Shown: piece by piece, positions 17,721 to 24,985 of the stretch
How the letters are laid out: each line of letters begins with the position of its first letter
Numbering within the stretch: position 1 is the stretch's first letter
Assembly (NCBI RefSeq): GCF_003319185.1
Contig: NZ_QOHJ01000009.1
Coordinates: 1-64,000, forward strand
Length of the DNA: 64,000 bases
DNA from: Blastococcus sp. TF02A-30
GTDB taxonomy: Bacteria; Actinomycetota; Actinomycetes; Mycobacteriales; Geodermatophilaceae
Direction of reading: 5' to 3'
Program-made: the position numbers and the translations under genes
Notes under the pieces: model-generated
Told to the model about the DNA's origin: nothing
The model's input: the letters and a program-made list of their open reading frames with translations, nothing else
The model's database searches: none

Positions 17721-18898
17721 CGGGTGCGACCGTAGGGCAGCGCCGCGTGCACGCCGAACCCGCCGCCGTGCCGCGGGCCCGCCTCGAGCCGGCCGCCGTG
17801 CAGCTGCGCCCGCTCCCGCATGCCGCGCACGCCCTGCCCGTTGCCGTCGGAGGTGACCATGGCCGACGACGCGCCGCGGCCGTCGTCGAGGACCGACAGC
17901 TCCAACGCGTCGGGGCGCCACTGCAGCCGCACCCACGCCCGGGAGGCGGGGCCGGCGTGCTTGAGCACGTTGGTGAGCGACTCCTGCACGATCCGGTAGG
18001 CGGCCAGCTGCGGTCCGGCGGGCATCGGCTGCGGCGCGCCCTCGACGATCAGGTCGACGTCCAGGCCGCTGCTGCGGACGTCCTCGACCAGGGCCGGGAT
18101 GGCGGCGACGTCCGGCTGCGGCGCGTACTCCTCGCCACCGCCGTCGCGGAGCACGCCCAGCAGCGAGCGCATGTCGGTGAGCGCCTGCCGGCCGGTCGCG
18201 GCGATCGCCTCCAGGGCGTCGGTGGCCGCGGCCGGATCGGCCTTGCCGGCGTACCGGCCGCCGTCGGCCTGCGCGATGACCACCGACAGCGAGTGGGCGA
18301 CGACGTCGTGCAGCTCCCGGGCGATGCGCGCCCGCTCGGTGCTGGCGGCCAGCCGCATCTCCTGGTCCCGCTCCAGCTCCAGCAGCTGGGCACGCTCCTC
18401 CAGCGCCGCCACCTGCTGCAACCGGGCGCGGCGCAGGTTGCCCAGCGACCAGGCGGCGACGACGGAGACGCCGATCGCCAGCGTCGTCGGGGCGACCGAC
18501 GAGGCGATCCCGTAGTTCCAGTAGGTCACCGCGGCCAGCAGGGCGCCGACCAGCCCGGCCCCGAGCCCGGCCTGCGCCGCCCAGCGCGGCGCGTAGGCGG
18601 CCAGCGCGTAGACCATGATCAGCGCGGCCACGTTGGCGGCCAGGAAGTCCCGGACCAGGAGCAGCTCGAGCAGCCCGGCCGCCACGACCACGGCCGCGGC
18701 GGGGATCGGCGCCCTCCGGCGCCAGGCGATCGGGACGACCAGGAGCGTGCCCACGACGAACGCGGACACCTCGTCCTGCCAGTAGCTCTCGGCCGGCAGG
18801 ACGACCGCGAAGAACCAGACCGCGACGGCGAACGCCCCGTCGACGGCGAACGGTTGCCCGCCCAGCCGTGCGGCCGAGCGGTCGAGAGGGCGGTCCAC
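17717..18898 (-). CDS. Sensor histidine kinase (DesK/HisKA_3 family)
   Basis: This 393-residue membrane kinase has four or five hydrophobic spans in residues 20-150 with little extracytoplasmic sequence, which fits intramembrane sensing. The dimerisation domain holds the phospho-acceptor histidine in ARIARELHDVVAHSLSVV. The ATPase domain has the N-box SLTNVLKHAG, DDGRG and GQGVRGMRER. The GTG start at 18898 has no Shine-Dalgarno but lies exactly 7 nt after TAGGGT, so the mRNA is probably leaderless. It couples to the response regulator by ATGA and to an ABC exporter further on. Confidence 0.93.
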   Translation of the reverse strand: MDRPLDRSAARLGGQPFAVDGAFAVAVWFFAVVLPAESYWQDEVSAFVVGTLLVVPIAWRRRAPIPAAAVVVAAGLLELLLVRDFLAANVAALIMVYALAAYAPRWAAQAGLGAGLVGALLAAVTYWNYGIASSVAPTTLAIGVSVVAAWSLGNLRRARLQQVAALEERAQLLELERDQEMRLAASTERARIARELHDVVAHSLSVVIAQADGGRYAGKADPAAATDALEAIAATGRQALTDMRSLLGVLRDGGGEEYAPQPDVAAIPALVEDVRSSGLDVDLIVEGAPQPMPAGPQLAAYRIVQESLTNVLKHAGPASRAWVRLQWRPDALELSVLDDGRGASSAMVTSDGNGQGVRGMRERAQLHGGRLEAGPRHGGGFGVHAALPYGRTR

Positions 18899-18905
18899 GC
18901 CGTCG

Positions 18906-18911
18906 ACCCTA
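18906..18911 (-). promoter_or_regulatory. -10 element for leaderless kinase mRNA
   Basis: TAGGGT on the minus strand lies 7 nt before the GTG start of the histidine kinase gene. The same spacing recurs at seven other genes in the window. Confidence 0.6.
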
Positions 18912-18955
18912 GGCAGCGCGAACGCGGAAATCGTCGTCCCCAGGAGGGAACCGCG

Positions 18956-18982
18956 CGTCCTACCGGGGTCTGAGGTAGGACG
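18956..18982. promoter_or_regulatory. Inverted repeat between the kinase and zinc-ribbon genes
   Basis: CGTCCTACC and GGTAGGACG are perfect 9-bp arms around a 9-nt spacer. The inner TACC/GGTA halves resemble NarL-type regulator sites. It lies about 58-84 bp upstream of the likely kinase transcription start and ends 5 bp before the divergent 46-codon gene, so it could serve either one. Confidence 0.5.
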
Positions 18983-18987
18983 GGGGC

Positions 18988-19128
18988 ATGACCGGACCGG
19001 AACCGGACGACGAGGGCGGCGACCCGGCCTGCTGGCTGCGCCGGGTCTGCCCGGAGTGCGGGCGGATCGCCGACGAGGACCCGCCGACCCGCTGCGCGCA
19101 GTGCGGGGCGGAGCTGCCCGGGGAGTGA
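18988..19128 (+). CDS. Small zinc-ribbon protein (46 residues)
   Basis: A short gene reads MTGPEPDDEGGDPACWLRRV, continues CPECGRIADEDPPTRCAQCG and ends AELPGE. Two CxxC knuckles (CPEC and CAQC) separated by 13 residues form a rubredoxin-like zinc ribbon, and the N terminus is acidic. GGACGGGGG stands directly before the ATG. It ends 4 bp from the convergent Rieske gene. Codon use and GC at third positions match the neighbours, which supports a real gene. Function is unknown; small ribbons of this kind often bind nucleic acid or protein partners. Confidence 0.7.
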   Translation: MTGPEPDDEGGDPACWLRRVCPECGRIADEDPPTRCAQCGAELPGE

Positions 19129-19132
19129 CCGC

Positions 19133-20443
19133 TCAGGCGGCCAGCCGGCGTTCTCCCGCGGCGATGAAGTCGCACAGCGCCTGGCGCAGCGCCAGCCCCC
19201 GCGCGTCGGCCGGCACGTGCACCTCGTCGCGCCGGTCCAGCGGCAGGCCGGGGAGCGCCAGCGCCTCCTGCGCGGCGATGTCCTCCTCGAGCACCCGCTG
19301 CTGCAGCGCCACCTGGTCGGTCACCGTCCGCGGGTCCGGCAGCGTGCGCCCGGGTCCGGCGGCGAGCATCAGGCACACGTAGATGCGGGTGGAGTCGGCG
19401 TCCTCGGGCTGCAGCAGGTACAGCAGCGTCGTCGTCGCCCCCGAGTCGAGGAACTCCTGGCGCAGCCGCAGCTGGAACGGCGCGCGGTAGGAGTAGGTGG
19501 TCCGCCGCCGCTGGCGCAGCGGCCGGGCACCGCTGACGACGTCCGGGTCGGCCGGGTTGTCCACCTCCTGCTCCTGGACGCTGCGGAAGCCGCCGGGCTC
19601 GACGGTGATCTCCGCCGGGCCGACGGCGGGGCGGTCGGCGGCGCCGATGGTCGTGGTGTGCACGAACGCGCTGTGCGTCGCGTCGAGGAACGTGTCGGCC
19701 AGCGGCCCGGCCGGGCCGGGGGAGCGCAGCGGCGGCAGCCAGCCGGTCACGAACGCGGGGTCGGCCGCCTCCGGGACCTCCAGCGGGACGTCGCGGGGCT
19801 CGGCGGGCGCCAGCCAGATCATGCCCAGCCGCTCGCGGACGGCGTACGCCGGCGGATCGACCTCCAGCCCCGTGTCCGTGCGCCGGAGCATCCACGTCCG
19901 GCCGAGCAGCCGCACCTGCAGCCAGCCGCCTGGGCGCAGCTCCCGGCTCAGCGCCACCGGGTGCCAGGCGTGCTCCAGCGAGGGGTCGAGGTTGCCGAAC
20001 ACCGGGCCGCGGGACGCGTCGGCCGGGGCGGGCTCGGGCTGCGGGGTGCCCGACGGGCGCGGCGGGGACGGCGTCGTCGTCCGGTCCGGGGCGAGCCAGA
20101 CCCAGCCGTGCCGCTCCTCCACCGCCCACGGGACGGCGAGGTCCGCGCGCGGCGGCGGCACGCCGTCGGCCCCCAGGGACGGGATGTCGGTGCAGCGGCC
20201 CTCGCCGTCGAACCGCCAGCCGTGGAACGGGCACTCCAGCCGGCCGTCCGCGACCCTGCCCTCGGCGAGCGGCGCCAGGCGGTGCGGGCAGCGGGCGGGG
20301 AACGCGCTCACCTCACCGCCGCGGCGCATCCGGACGACCACCCAGGACCTGCCGCCGGCGGCCACCGGTACCGGCGCCGTCCCGACGTCGGCGGTCCGCG
20401 CCACCGGGAACCAGCCCGTCGCCCCCCACCCGGTCGTGCCCAT
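19133..20443 (-). CDS. Rieske [2Fe-2S] aromatic ring-hydroxylating oxygenase-type protein
   Basis: This 436-residue protein has an N-terminal Rieske domain with CPHRLAPLAEG and CPFHGW (C-x-H ... C-x2-H ligands, about residues 50-75). It is followed by a catalytic-type domain whose LADTFLDATHSAFVHTTTIG holds the D...H...H pattern of the mononuclear iron site. This is the oxygenase alpha-subunit arrangement, as in vanillate or phthalate demethylases. No reductase or ferredoxin gene is adjacent, so electron partners lie elsewhere. The ATG at 20443 starts MGTTGWGATGWFPVA, the usual beginning for the family. The substrate is unknown. Confidence 0.87.
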   Translation of the reverse strand: MGTTGWGATGWFPVARTADVGTAPVPVAAGGRSWVVVRMRRGGEVSAFPARCPHRLAPLAEGRVADGRLECPFHGWRFDGEGRCTDIPSLGADGVPPPRADLAVPWAVEERHGWVWLAPDRTTTPSPPRPSGTPQPEPAPADASRGPVFGNLDPSLEHAWHPVALSRELRPGGWLQVRLLGRTWMLRRTDTGLEVDPPAYAVRERLGMIWLAPAEPRDVPLEVPEAADPAFVTGWLPPLRSPGPAGPLADTFLDATHSAFVHTTTIGAADRPAVGPAEITVEPGGFRSVQEQEVDNPADPDVVSGARPLRQRRRTTYSYRAPFQLRLRQEFLDSGATTTLLYLLQPEDADSTRIYVCLMLAAGPGRTLPDPRTVTDQVALQQRVLEEDIAAQEALALPGLPLDRRDEVHVPADARGLALRQALCDFIAAGERRLAA

Positions 20444-20645
20444 GCCCGTAGTGCAGCAGCCGGCGATTACCCACCGGTTACGGCCGTGGGGCGGCCCGGG
20501 CAACGTTGCCGCACCCCCATCGCGGGAACGACCGCCGTGGCGGGTGGTGTGCGCCCGCTCATCCGATCTACCGTGCGCTGGCCCACTGCCCGGCGACGCC
20601 GGGCGCGGACCGCGGGGAGGAGGCTGGGGCACCGCCCCGACCGCC
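20444..20645. other. Divergent promoter region (Rieske / LytS)
   Basis: These 202 bp hold no gene. Notable is the 12-bp palindrome GGCAACGTTGCC (20499-20510), a possible operator. GGGGAGGAGG occurs about 26 nt before the LytS ATG, too far for a ribosome site. Confidence 0.4.
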
Positions 20646-21770
20646 ATGCGGAATCCACTGCGCTGGCTGCGCCCCGGCCACCTGGGGACCGAGGCGGAGC
20701 ACGCCACGTTCCGGACCCTCCACTCCGCCTCGCTCACCGCCCCGGAGCTGCGCCAGGGGTTGACCAGCGACTCCGCGGAGCGCGCGATCCGACACCTGCG
20801 GGACCTGCTCGGGCTGCCGGCCGTCGCGCTCACCGACACCGTGGCGACCCTGGCCTGGGACGGCCGGTTCGCCCACCACGAGCAGGACGCGGCGGCGCTG
20901 GCGGCCGCCGTCCTGGAGTCCGGGAACACGGTGGTCCGCCCGCGCGAGGACTTCGCCTGCTCGGACGCCGGCTGTGGGCTGCGCCAGGTCGTGGTCAGCC
21001 CCCTGGTGGTGGAGGACCGCGTCGTCGGCACCCTGCAGGCGTTCACCTCGTCGGCGTCGGCCGGGCTGGTGCGGGCCGTCGCCGAGGTCGCGCGCTGGGT
21101 GTCGGGCAACCTGGAGCTGGCCGAGCTGGACGCGTCGCGCACCCGGCTCATGGAGGCCGAGGTCCGGGCGCTGCGGGCGCAGATCAGCCCGCACTTCATC
21201 TACAACTCGCTGACCGCCATCGCCTCGTTCGTGCGCACCGACCCGGCGCGGGCCCGCGAGCTGCTGCTCGAGTTCGCCGACTTCACCCGGTACTCCTTCA
21301 GCCGGCACGGCGAGTACACGACGCTGGCCGAGGAGCTGCGCTCCATCGAGCGGTACCTGGTGCTGGAGAAGGCGCGGTTCGGCGACCGGCTGCAGGTGAC
21401 GCTCCGGGTGGCGCAGGAGGTGCTGCCCGTCGCCGTCCCGTTCCTCTGCCTGCAGCCGCTCGTGGAGAACGCGGTGCGGCACGGGCTGGAGAGCAAGCCG
21501 GGCACCGGCACGGTGACGATCATCGCCGCCGACCAGGGCGGTGAGTGCCTGATCTCGGTCGAGGACGACGGCGTCGGCGAGGACCCGGCGAAGGTGCGGC
21601 GGGCGCTGGCCGGCGACGTCTCCGTGGACTCCGTCGGGCTCGGCAACGTCGACGCGCGGCTGCGGACCGCGTTCGGCGACGACTACGGCCTGGTGGTCGA
21701 GACGGCGCCCGGAGCGGGTACGAAGGTCGTCGTGCGGGTCCCGAAGTTCGCCCCGGGGGTGCGCCCATGA
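20646..21770 (+). CDS. LytS-type sensor histidine kinase
   Basis: This 374-residue kinase has a GAF-like sensor at about 30-165 with two cysteines in DFACSDAGCGLRQ. A HisK_5 domain follows, with the phospho-acceptor histidine in ALRAQISPHFIYNSLTAIA, then an ATPase domain with LCLQPLVENAVRHGLE and DDGVG. No membrane span is present, so it senses a cytoplasmic signal. Its stop overlaps the ATG of the LytTR regulator (ATGA). A 2-span protein and a sodium/solute symporter follow within a few bases, so it probably controls carboxylate uptake, like the BtsS/YpdA pyruvate sensors of enterobacteria. Confidence 0.92.
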   Translation: MRNPLRWLRPGHLGTEAEHATFRTLHSASLTAPELRQGLTSDSAERAIRHLRDLLGLPAVALTDTVATLAWDGRFAHHEQDAAALAAAVLESGNTVVRPREDFACSDAGCGLRQVVVSPLVVEDRVVGTLQAFTSSASAGLVRAVAEVARWVSGNLELAELDASRTRLMEAEVRALRAQISPHFIYNSLTAIASFVRTDPARARELLLEFADFTRYSFSRHGEYTTLAEELRSIERYLVLEKARFGDRLQVTLRVAQEVLPVAVPFLCLQPLVENAVRHGLESKPGTGTVTIIAADQGGECLISVEDDGVGEDPAKVRRALAGDVSVDSVGLGNVDARLRTAFGDDYGLVVETAPGAGTKVVVRVPKFAPGVRP

Positions 21771-22507
21771 CCGACCGGCTGACGATCCTGGTCGTCGACG
21801 ACGAGCGCCCGGCGCTCGAGGAGCTGCGCTGGCTGCTCGAGCGGGACGAGCGGATCGAGACGGTGCTCACCTGCGACTCGGCCACCGAGGCGCTGCGGCT
21901 GCTCCAGGAGCGGGGCGTCGACGCGGTCTTCCTCGACATCCGGATGCCGGGGCTCAGCGGCGTGGACCTGGCGCGGGTGCTCTCCCGCTTCAAGGCACCG
22001 CCCCCGGTGGTGTTCGTGACCGCCCACGACGACTCCGCCGTCGACGCCTTCGACCTGGGGGCGGTCGACTACGTGCTCAAGCCGGTCCGCGACGAGCGGC
22101 TGGCCGAGGCGGTCCGCCGGGTCGTGGGCGCACGGGCGGGGAGCCCGGCGTCGGTGGGCGACGGGATCGCCGTCGAGCTGGGCGGGGTGACCCGGTTCGT
22201 GCCGCGCTCCAGCGTCGGCTACGTCGAGGCCCAGGGCGACTACGCCCGGCTGCACACCCCGTCGGGCAGCCACCTGGTGCGGGTGCCGCTGACCACCCTG
22301 GAGGAGGCCTGGAAGGACGCCGGCTTCGTGCGCATCCACCGGTCGCTGCTGGTGGCGCTCCAGCACGTGGAGGAGGTCCGGATGGACGCCGGCCGGTGCA
22401 CGGTGGTCGTCGGCGGTACCCACCTGGGCGTGAGCCGCCGGCACACCCGGGAGCTGCGCGACCTCCTCGTCCGGCGCGCGCGGCCGGGCACGCCCGGCAG
22501 GAGCTGA
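21767..22507 (+). CDS. LytTR-family response regulator
   Basis: This 246-residue regulator has a receiver domain with VVDDE, the phospho-acceptor in VFLDIRMPG and the lysine in VLKPV (about 1-120). A LytTR DNA-binding domain follows (about 145-240: VGYVEAQGDYARLHT, FVRIHRSLLVALQHVEEV). It is coupled to the LytS-type kinase by an ATGA overlap and is followed 3 bp later by a small membrane gene and the first symporter. Those genes, and perhaps the second symporter operon, are the likely targets. LytTR sites are usually direct repeats; I could not identify a clear pair by eye. Confidence 0.93.
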   Translation: MTDRLTILVVDDERPALEELRWLLERDERIETVLTCDSATEALRLLQERGVDAVFLDIRMPGLSGVDLARVLSRFKAPPPVVFVTAHDDSAVDAFDLGAVDYVLKPVRDERLAEAVRRVVGARAGSPASVGDGIAVELGGVTRFVPRSSVGYVEAQGDYARLHTPSGSHLVRVPLTTLEEAWKDAGFVRIHRSLLVALQHVEEVRMDAGRCTVVVGGTHLGVSRRHTRELRDLLVRRARPGTPGRS

Positions 22508-22510
22508 CCG

Positions 22511-22885
22511 GTGTCGGAGAGCACGCCCCGCCGGGAGCGCGTCACCAGCCCCCGCACCAGCGCCGCGCGGGCCCAGCGGGTGCCGGCCGCCCGCGAGATC
22601 GACGCGCAGACGCTGCTGGGCGAGGTGTACATGTCCTCGCTGCTGCGCTCCCAGCTGCGGCTGGCGCTGCTCGCGCTGGCGACGCTGGCGGTGCTCGTCG
22701 GCGGGATCCCGCTGCTGTTCTGGCTGTTCCCCGACCTCACCGACGTCGAGGTGCTGGCCGTGCCGCTCCCCTGGTTCCTGCTGGCGTTCGCCGTCTACCC
22801 GTTCCTGTTCGGGATCGGGTGGCTGTACGTCCGCGCGGCCGAGCGCAACGAGCGCGACTTCACCGACGTGCTGGACCGCTCGTGA
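22511..22885 (+). CDS. Small two-span membrane protein of the symporter operon
   Basis: This 124-residue protein has a polar, basic N terminus (about 1-45), then two hydrophobic spans: LALLALATLAVLVGGIPLLFWLF and VPLPWFLLAFAVYPFLFGIGWLYV. It ends in a charged tail. This shape and the place just before a solute:sodium symporter match the DUF485-like accessory proteins that accompany ActP, though similarity to DUF485 itself is weak. It lies 3 bp after the LytTR gene and 13 bp before the symporter gene. It may assist assembly or gating of the transporter. Confidence 0.75.
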   Translation: MSESTPRRERVTSPRTSAARAQRVPAAREIDAQTLLGEVYMSSLLRSQLRLALLALATLAVLVGGIPLLFWLFPDLTDVEVLAVPLPWFLLAFAVYPFLFGIGWLYVRAAERNERDFTDVLDRS

Positions 22886-22898
22886 CCCCGGGCCACCG

Positions 22899-24428
22899 GT
22901 GACGGCCACCGGCTACAGCCTCCTCGGCGTCACGGCGGTCGTCGTCGCGACCCTGGCGGTCGGCGCGTACGGCTGGCGGTTCTCCCGCACCACCAGCGAC
23001 TTCTTCGTCGCCTCCCGCACGGTGCGGCCGGGGCTCAACGCGTCGGCGATCGGCGGCGAGTACCTCTCGGCGGCGTCCTTCCTCGGCGTCGCCGGCCTGG
23101 TGCTCGCCTTCGGCACGGAGATGCTCTGGTACCCGGTCGGCTGGACGGCGGGCTACCTCGTGCTGCTGGTCTTCGTGGCCGCGCCGCTGCGCCGCTCGGG
23201 CGCCTACACGCTGCCGGACTTCGCCGAGAGCCGGCTGGAGTCGCGCGGGGTGCGCCGGCTCTCGGCCCTGCTGGTCGTGGCGATCGGCTGGCTGTACCTC
23301 ATGCCGCAGTTCCAGGGCGCCGGCCTCGCGCTGGCCGCCCCGACCGGCACCGGCACCTGGCTGGGCGGGGTGCTGGTCGCGACCGTGGTGGTCGTCAACG
23401 TGCTCTTCGGCGGAATGCGCAGCATCACCTTCGTGCAGGCCTTCCAGTACTGGCTGAAGCTGACGGCGCTGCTGTTCCCGCTGCTGTTCATGGCCGCGAT
23501 CTGGCTCCGCGACGGCGCGGTGTCCCCGGCCTCGGTCGCCGTCGGGTCCGGGAACGCGGCGGGGGACTCGTGGACCTCGCCGCTCGCCGGCACCGACCAC
23601 GAGCTCTACACGACCTACGCGATCATCGTGGCCACGTTCCTCGGCACGATGGGCCTCCCGCACGTGGTGGTGCGCTTCTACACCAACCCCGACGGGGCCG
23701 CGGCCCGGCGCACGACGCTGCTCGTGCTGGCCCTGCTCGGCCTCTTCTACCTGCTGCCGCCGGTGTACGGCGGCCTCGGCCGGCTCTACGCCCCGGATCT
23801 CGTCGCCGCCGGACGGGCCGAGTCGGTGGTGCTCGAGCTGCCGGCGCGCATGGTCGACGGCACGCTGGGCGACCTGCTGTCGGCGCTGACCACGGCGGGC
23901 GCGTTCGCGGCGTTCCTCTCCACGTCCTCCGGGCTGACCGTCGCCGTGGCGGGGGTGATCAGCCAGGACGTGATGGGCCGGCGCTTCGGCGGGGTCCGCG
24001 CCTTCCAGGCCGGCGCCGTCGTCGCCGTCCTGGTGCCGCTCGGGCTCGCGCTGCTGACCGAGGGCGTGGGCGTCGCCCAGGCGGTGGGGCTCGCCTTCGC
24101 CTTCGCCGCCTCCACGTTCTGCCCGCTGCTGGTGCTGGGCATCTGGTGGCGCCGACTCACCGACGCCGGCGCCATCGCCGGGATGGTCGTCGGCGGGGGG
24201 TGCGCGGGCGGGGCGGTGCTGGCCACCCTGCTCGGCGTGGGACCGGGCGGCTGGCCGGGAGCGCTGCTCGCCCAGCCCGCGGCGTGGACGGTCCCGCTGG
24301 CCTTCCTCACCATGGTCGGGGTCTCGCTGGCCACGCCGCGCCGGGTGCCGCGGCACGCCGCCCGGACCATGGTCCGGCTGCACACGCCCGAGGCGGTGCA
24401 GCTCGACCGCGGCAACCCGCCGCGGTGA
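22899..24428 (+). CDS. Sodium/solute symporter, acetate-permease type (SSS family), first copy
   Basis: This 509-residue transporter has about 13 membrane spans. Family marks include SDFFVASRTVRPGLNASAIGGEYLSAASFLG near the N terminus (sodium-site region), FGGMRSITFVQAFQYWLK, GTMGLPHVVVRFYT and LSTSSGLTVAVAGVISQDV. It groups with ActP-like acetate/pyruvate carriers. It starts at GTG 13 bp after the small membrane gene and closes the LytS-LytTR operon, so it is probably induced by the carboxylate that the kinase senses. Compared with the second copy it has a shorter C terminus and a less typical GTMGLPH region. Confidence 0.92.
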   Translation: MTATGYSLLGVTAVVVATLAVGAYGWRFSRTTSDFFVASRTVRPGLNASAIGGEYLSAASFLGVAGLVLAFGTEMLWYPVGWTAGYLVLLVFVAAPLRRSGAYTLPDFAESRLESRGVRRLSALLVVAIGWLYLMPQFQGAGLALAAPTGTGTWLGGVLVATVVVVNVLFGGMRSITFVQAFQYWLKLTALLFPLLFMAAIWLRDGAVSPASVAVGSGNAAGDSWTSPLAGTDHELYTTYAIIVATFLGTMGLPHVVVRFYTNPDGAAARRTTLLVLALLGLFYLLPPVYGGLGRLYAPDLVAAGRAESVVLELPARMVDGTLGDLLSALTTAGAFAAFLSTSSGLTVAVAGVISQDVMGRRFGGVRAFQAGAVVAVLVPLGLALLTEGVGVAQAVGLAFAFAASTFCPLLVLGIWWRRLTDAGAIAGMVVGGGCAGGAVLATLLGVGPGGWPGALLAQPAAWTVPLAFLTMVGVSLATPRRVPRHAARTMVRLHTPEAVQLDRGNPPR

Positions 24429-24538
24429 GCCGGCCGGCCCGACCGCTCGTCGCGCCGGACCTGCCGTACACCGAATCCCGATCGCCGCTCGGCGCAGCGT
24501 CCGCCCGACGTCCGCCGCACGAGGACGCTGCCTCCTAC

Positions 24539-24554
24539 CGTGACAGGGCTCACA
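24539..24554. promoter_or_regulatory. Candidate Crp/GlxR-type box before DUF485-actP
   Basis: CGTGACAGGGCTCACA matches TGTGA-N6-TCACA at all but the first base. It lies 42 bp upstream of the DUF485 start in a 167-bp gap, where cAMP-receptor control of acetate uptake genes would be expected from work in corynebacteria and mycobacteria. Binding is inferred. Confidence 0.6.
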
Positions 24555-24595
24555 ATCCCGCATGTGACAACGCTGTCCCCGACCAGGAGGTCGCA

Positions 24596-24985
24596 TTGGC
24601 CGAGCCCACCGAACGGCGTCTGCTGACGCCCGAGGAGTACCTGCAGGCGCAGAACTCCCCCGAGTTCGTCGAGCTGAAGCGCCGGTTCCGGCGGTTCGCC
24701 TTCCCGATGACGGTGGCGTTCCTCGTCTGGTACCTGCTCTTCGTCCTGCTGTCGACCTACGCCCCCGACTTCATGTCCACCGACGTGTTCGGGAACGTCA
24801 ACATCGGCCTGCTGTTCGGGCTGCTGCAGTTCGTGTCGACCTTCGCGATCACCCACCTCTACGTGGCGCACGCGAACAAGAACACCGACCCCATCGCCGA
24901 CGAGATGCGCCACCGGCTGGAGGCGCACGAGTTCGCCCGCCCCGAGGCCGGCACCACGACCACCGAGGGGGCCACCCGTGCGTGA
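24596..24985 (+). CDS. DUF485 family membrane protein, ActP partner
   Basis: This 129-residue protein has the DUF485 layout: SPEFVELKRRFRRFAFPMTVAFLVWYLLFVLLSTYAP, then a second span NIGLLFGLLQFVSTFAITHLYVAHAN, and a charged tail. DUF485 proteins are encoded next to acetate permeases and are thought to assist them. The start is TTG at 24596: a perfect AGGAGG stands 5 nt upstream and no other start fits the conserved N terminus. It overlaps the symporter gene by 8 nt. A Crp-like box lies 42 bp upstream. Confidence 0.88.
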   Translation: MAEPTERRLLTPEEYLQAQNSPEFVELKRRFRRFAFPMTVAFLVWYLLFVLLSTYAPDFMSTDVFGNVNIGLLFGLLQFVSTFAITHLYVAHANKNTDPIADEMRHRLEAHEFARPEAGTTTTEGATRA

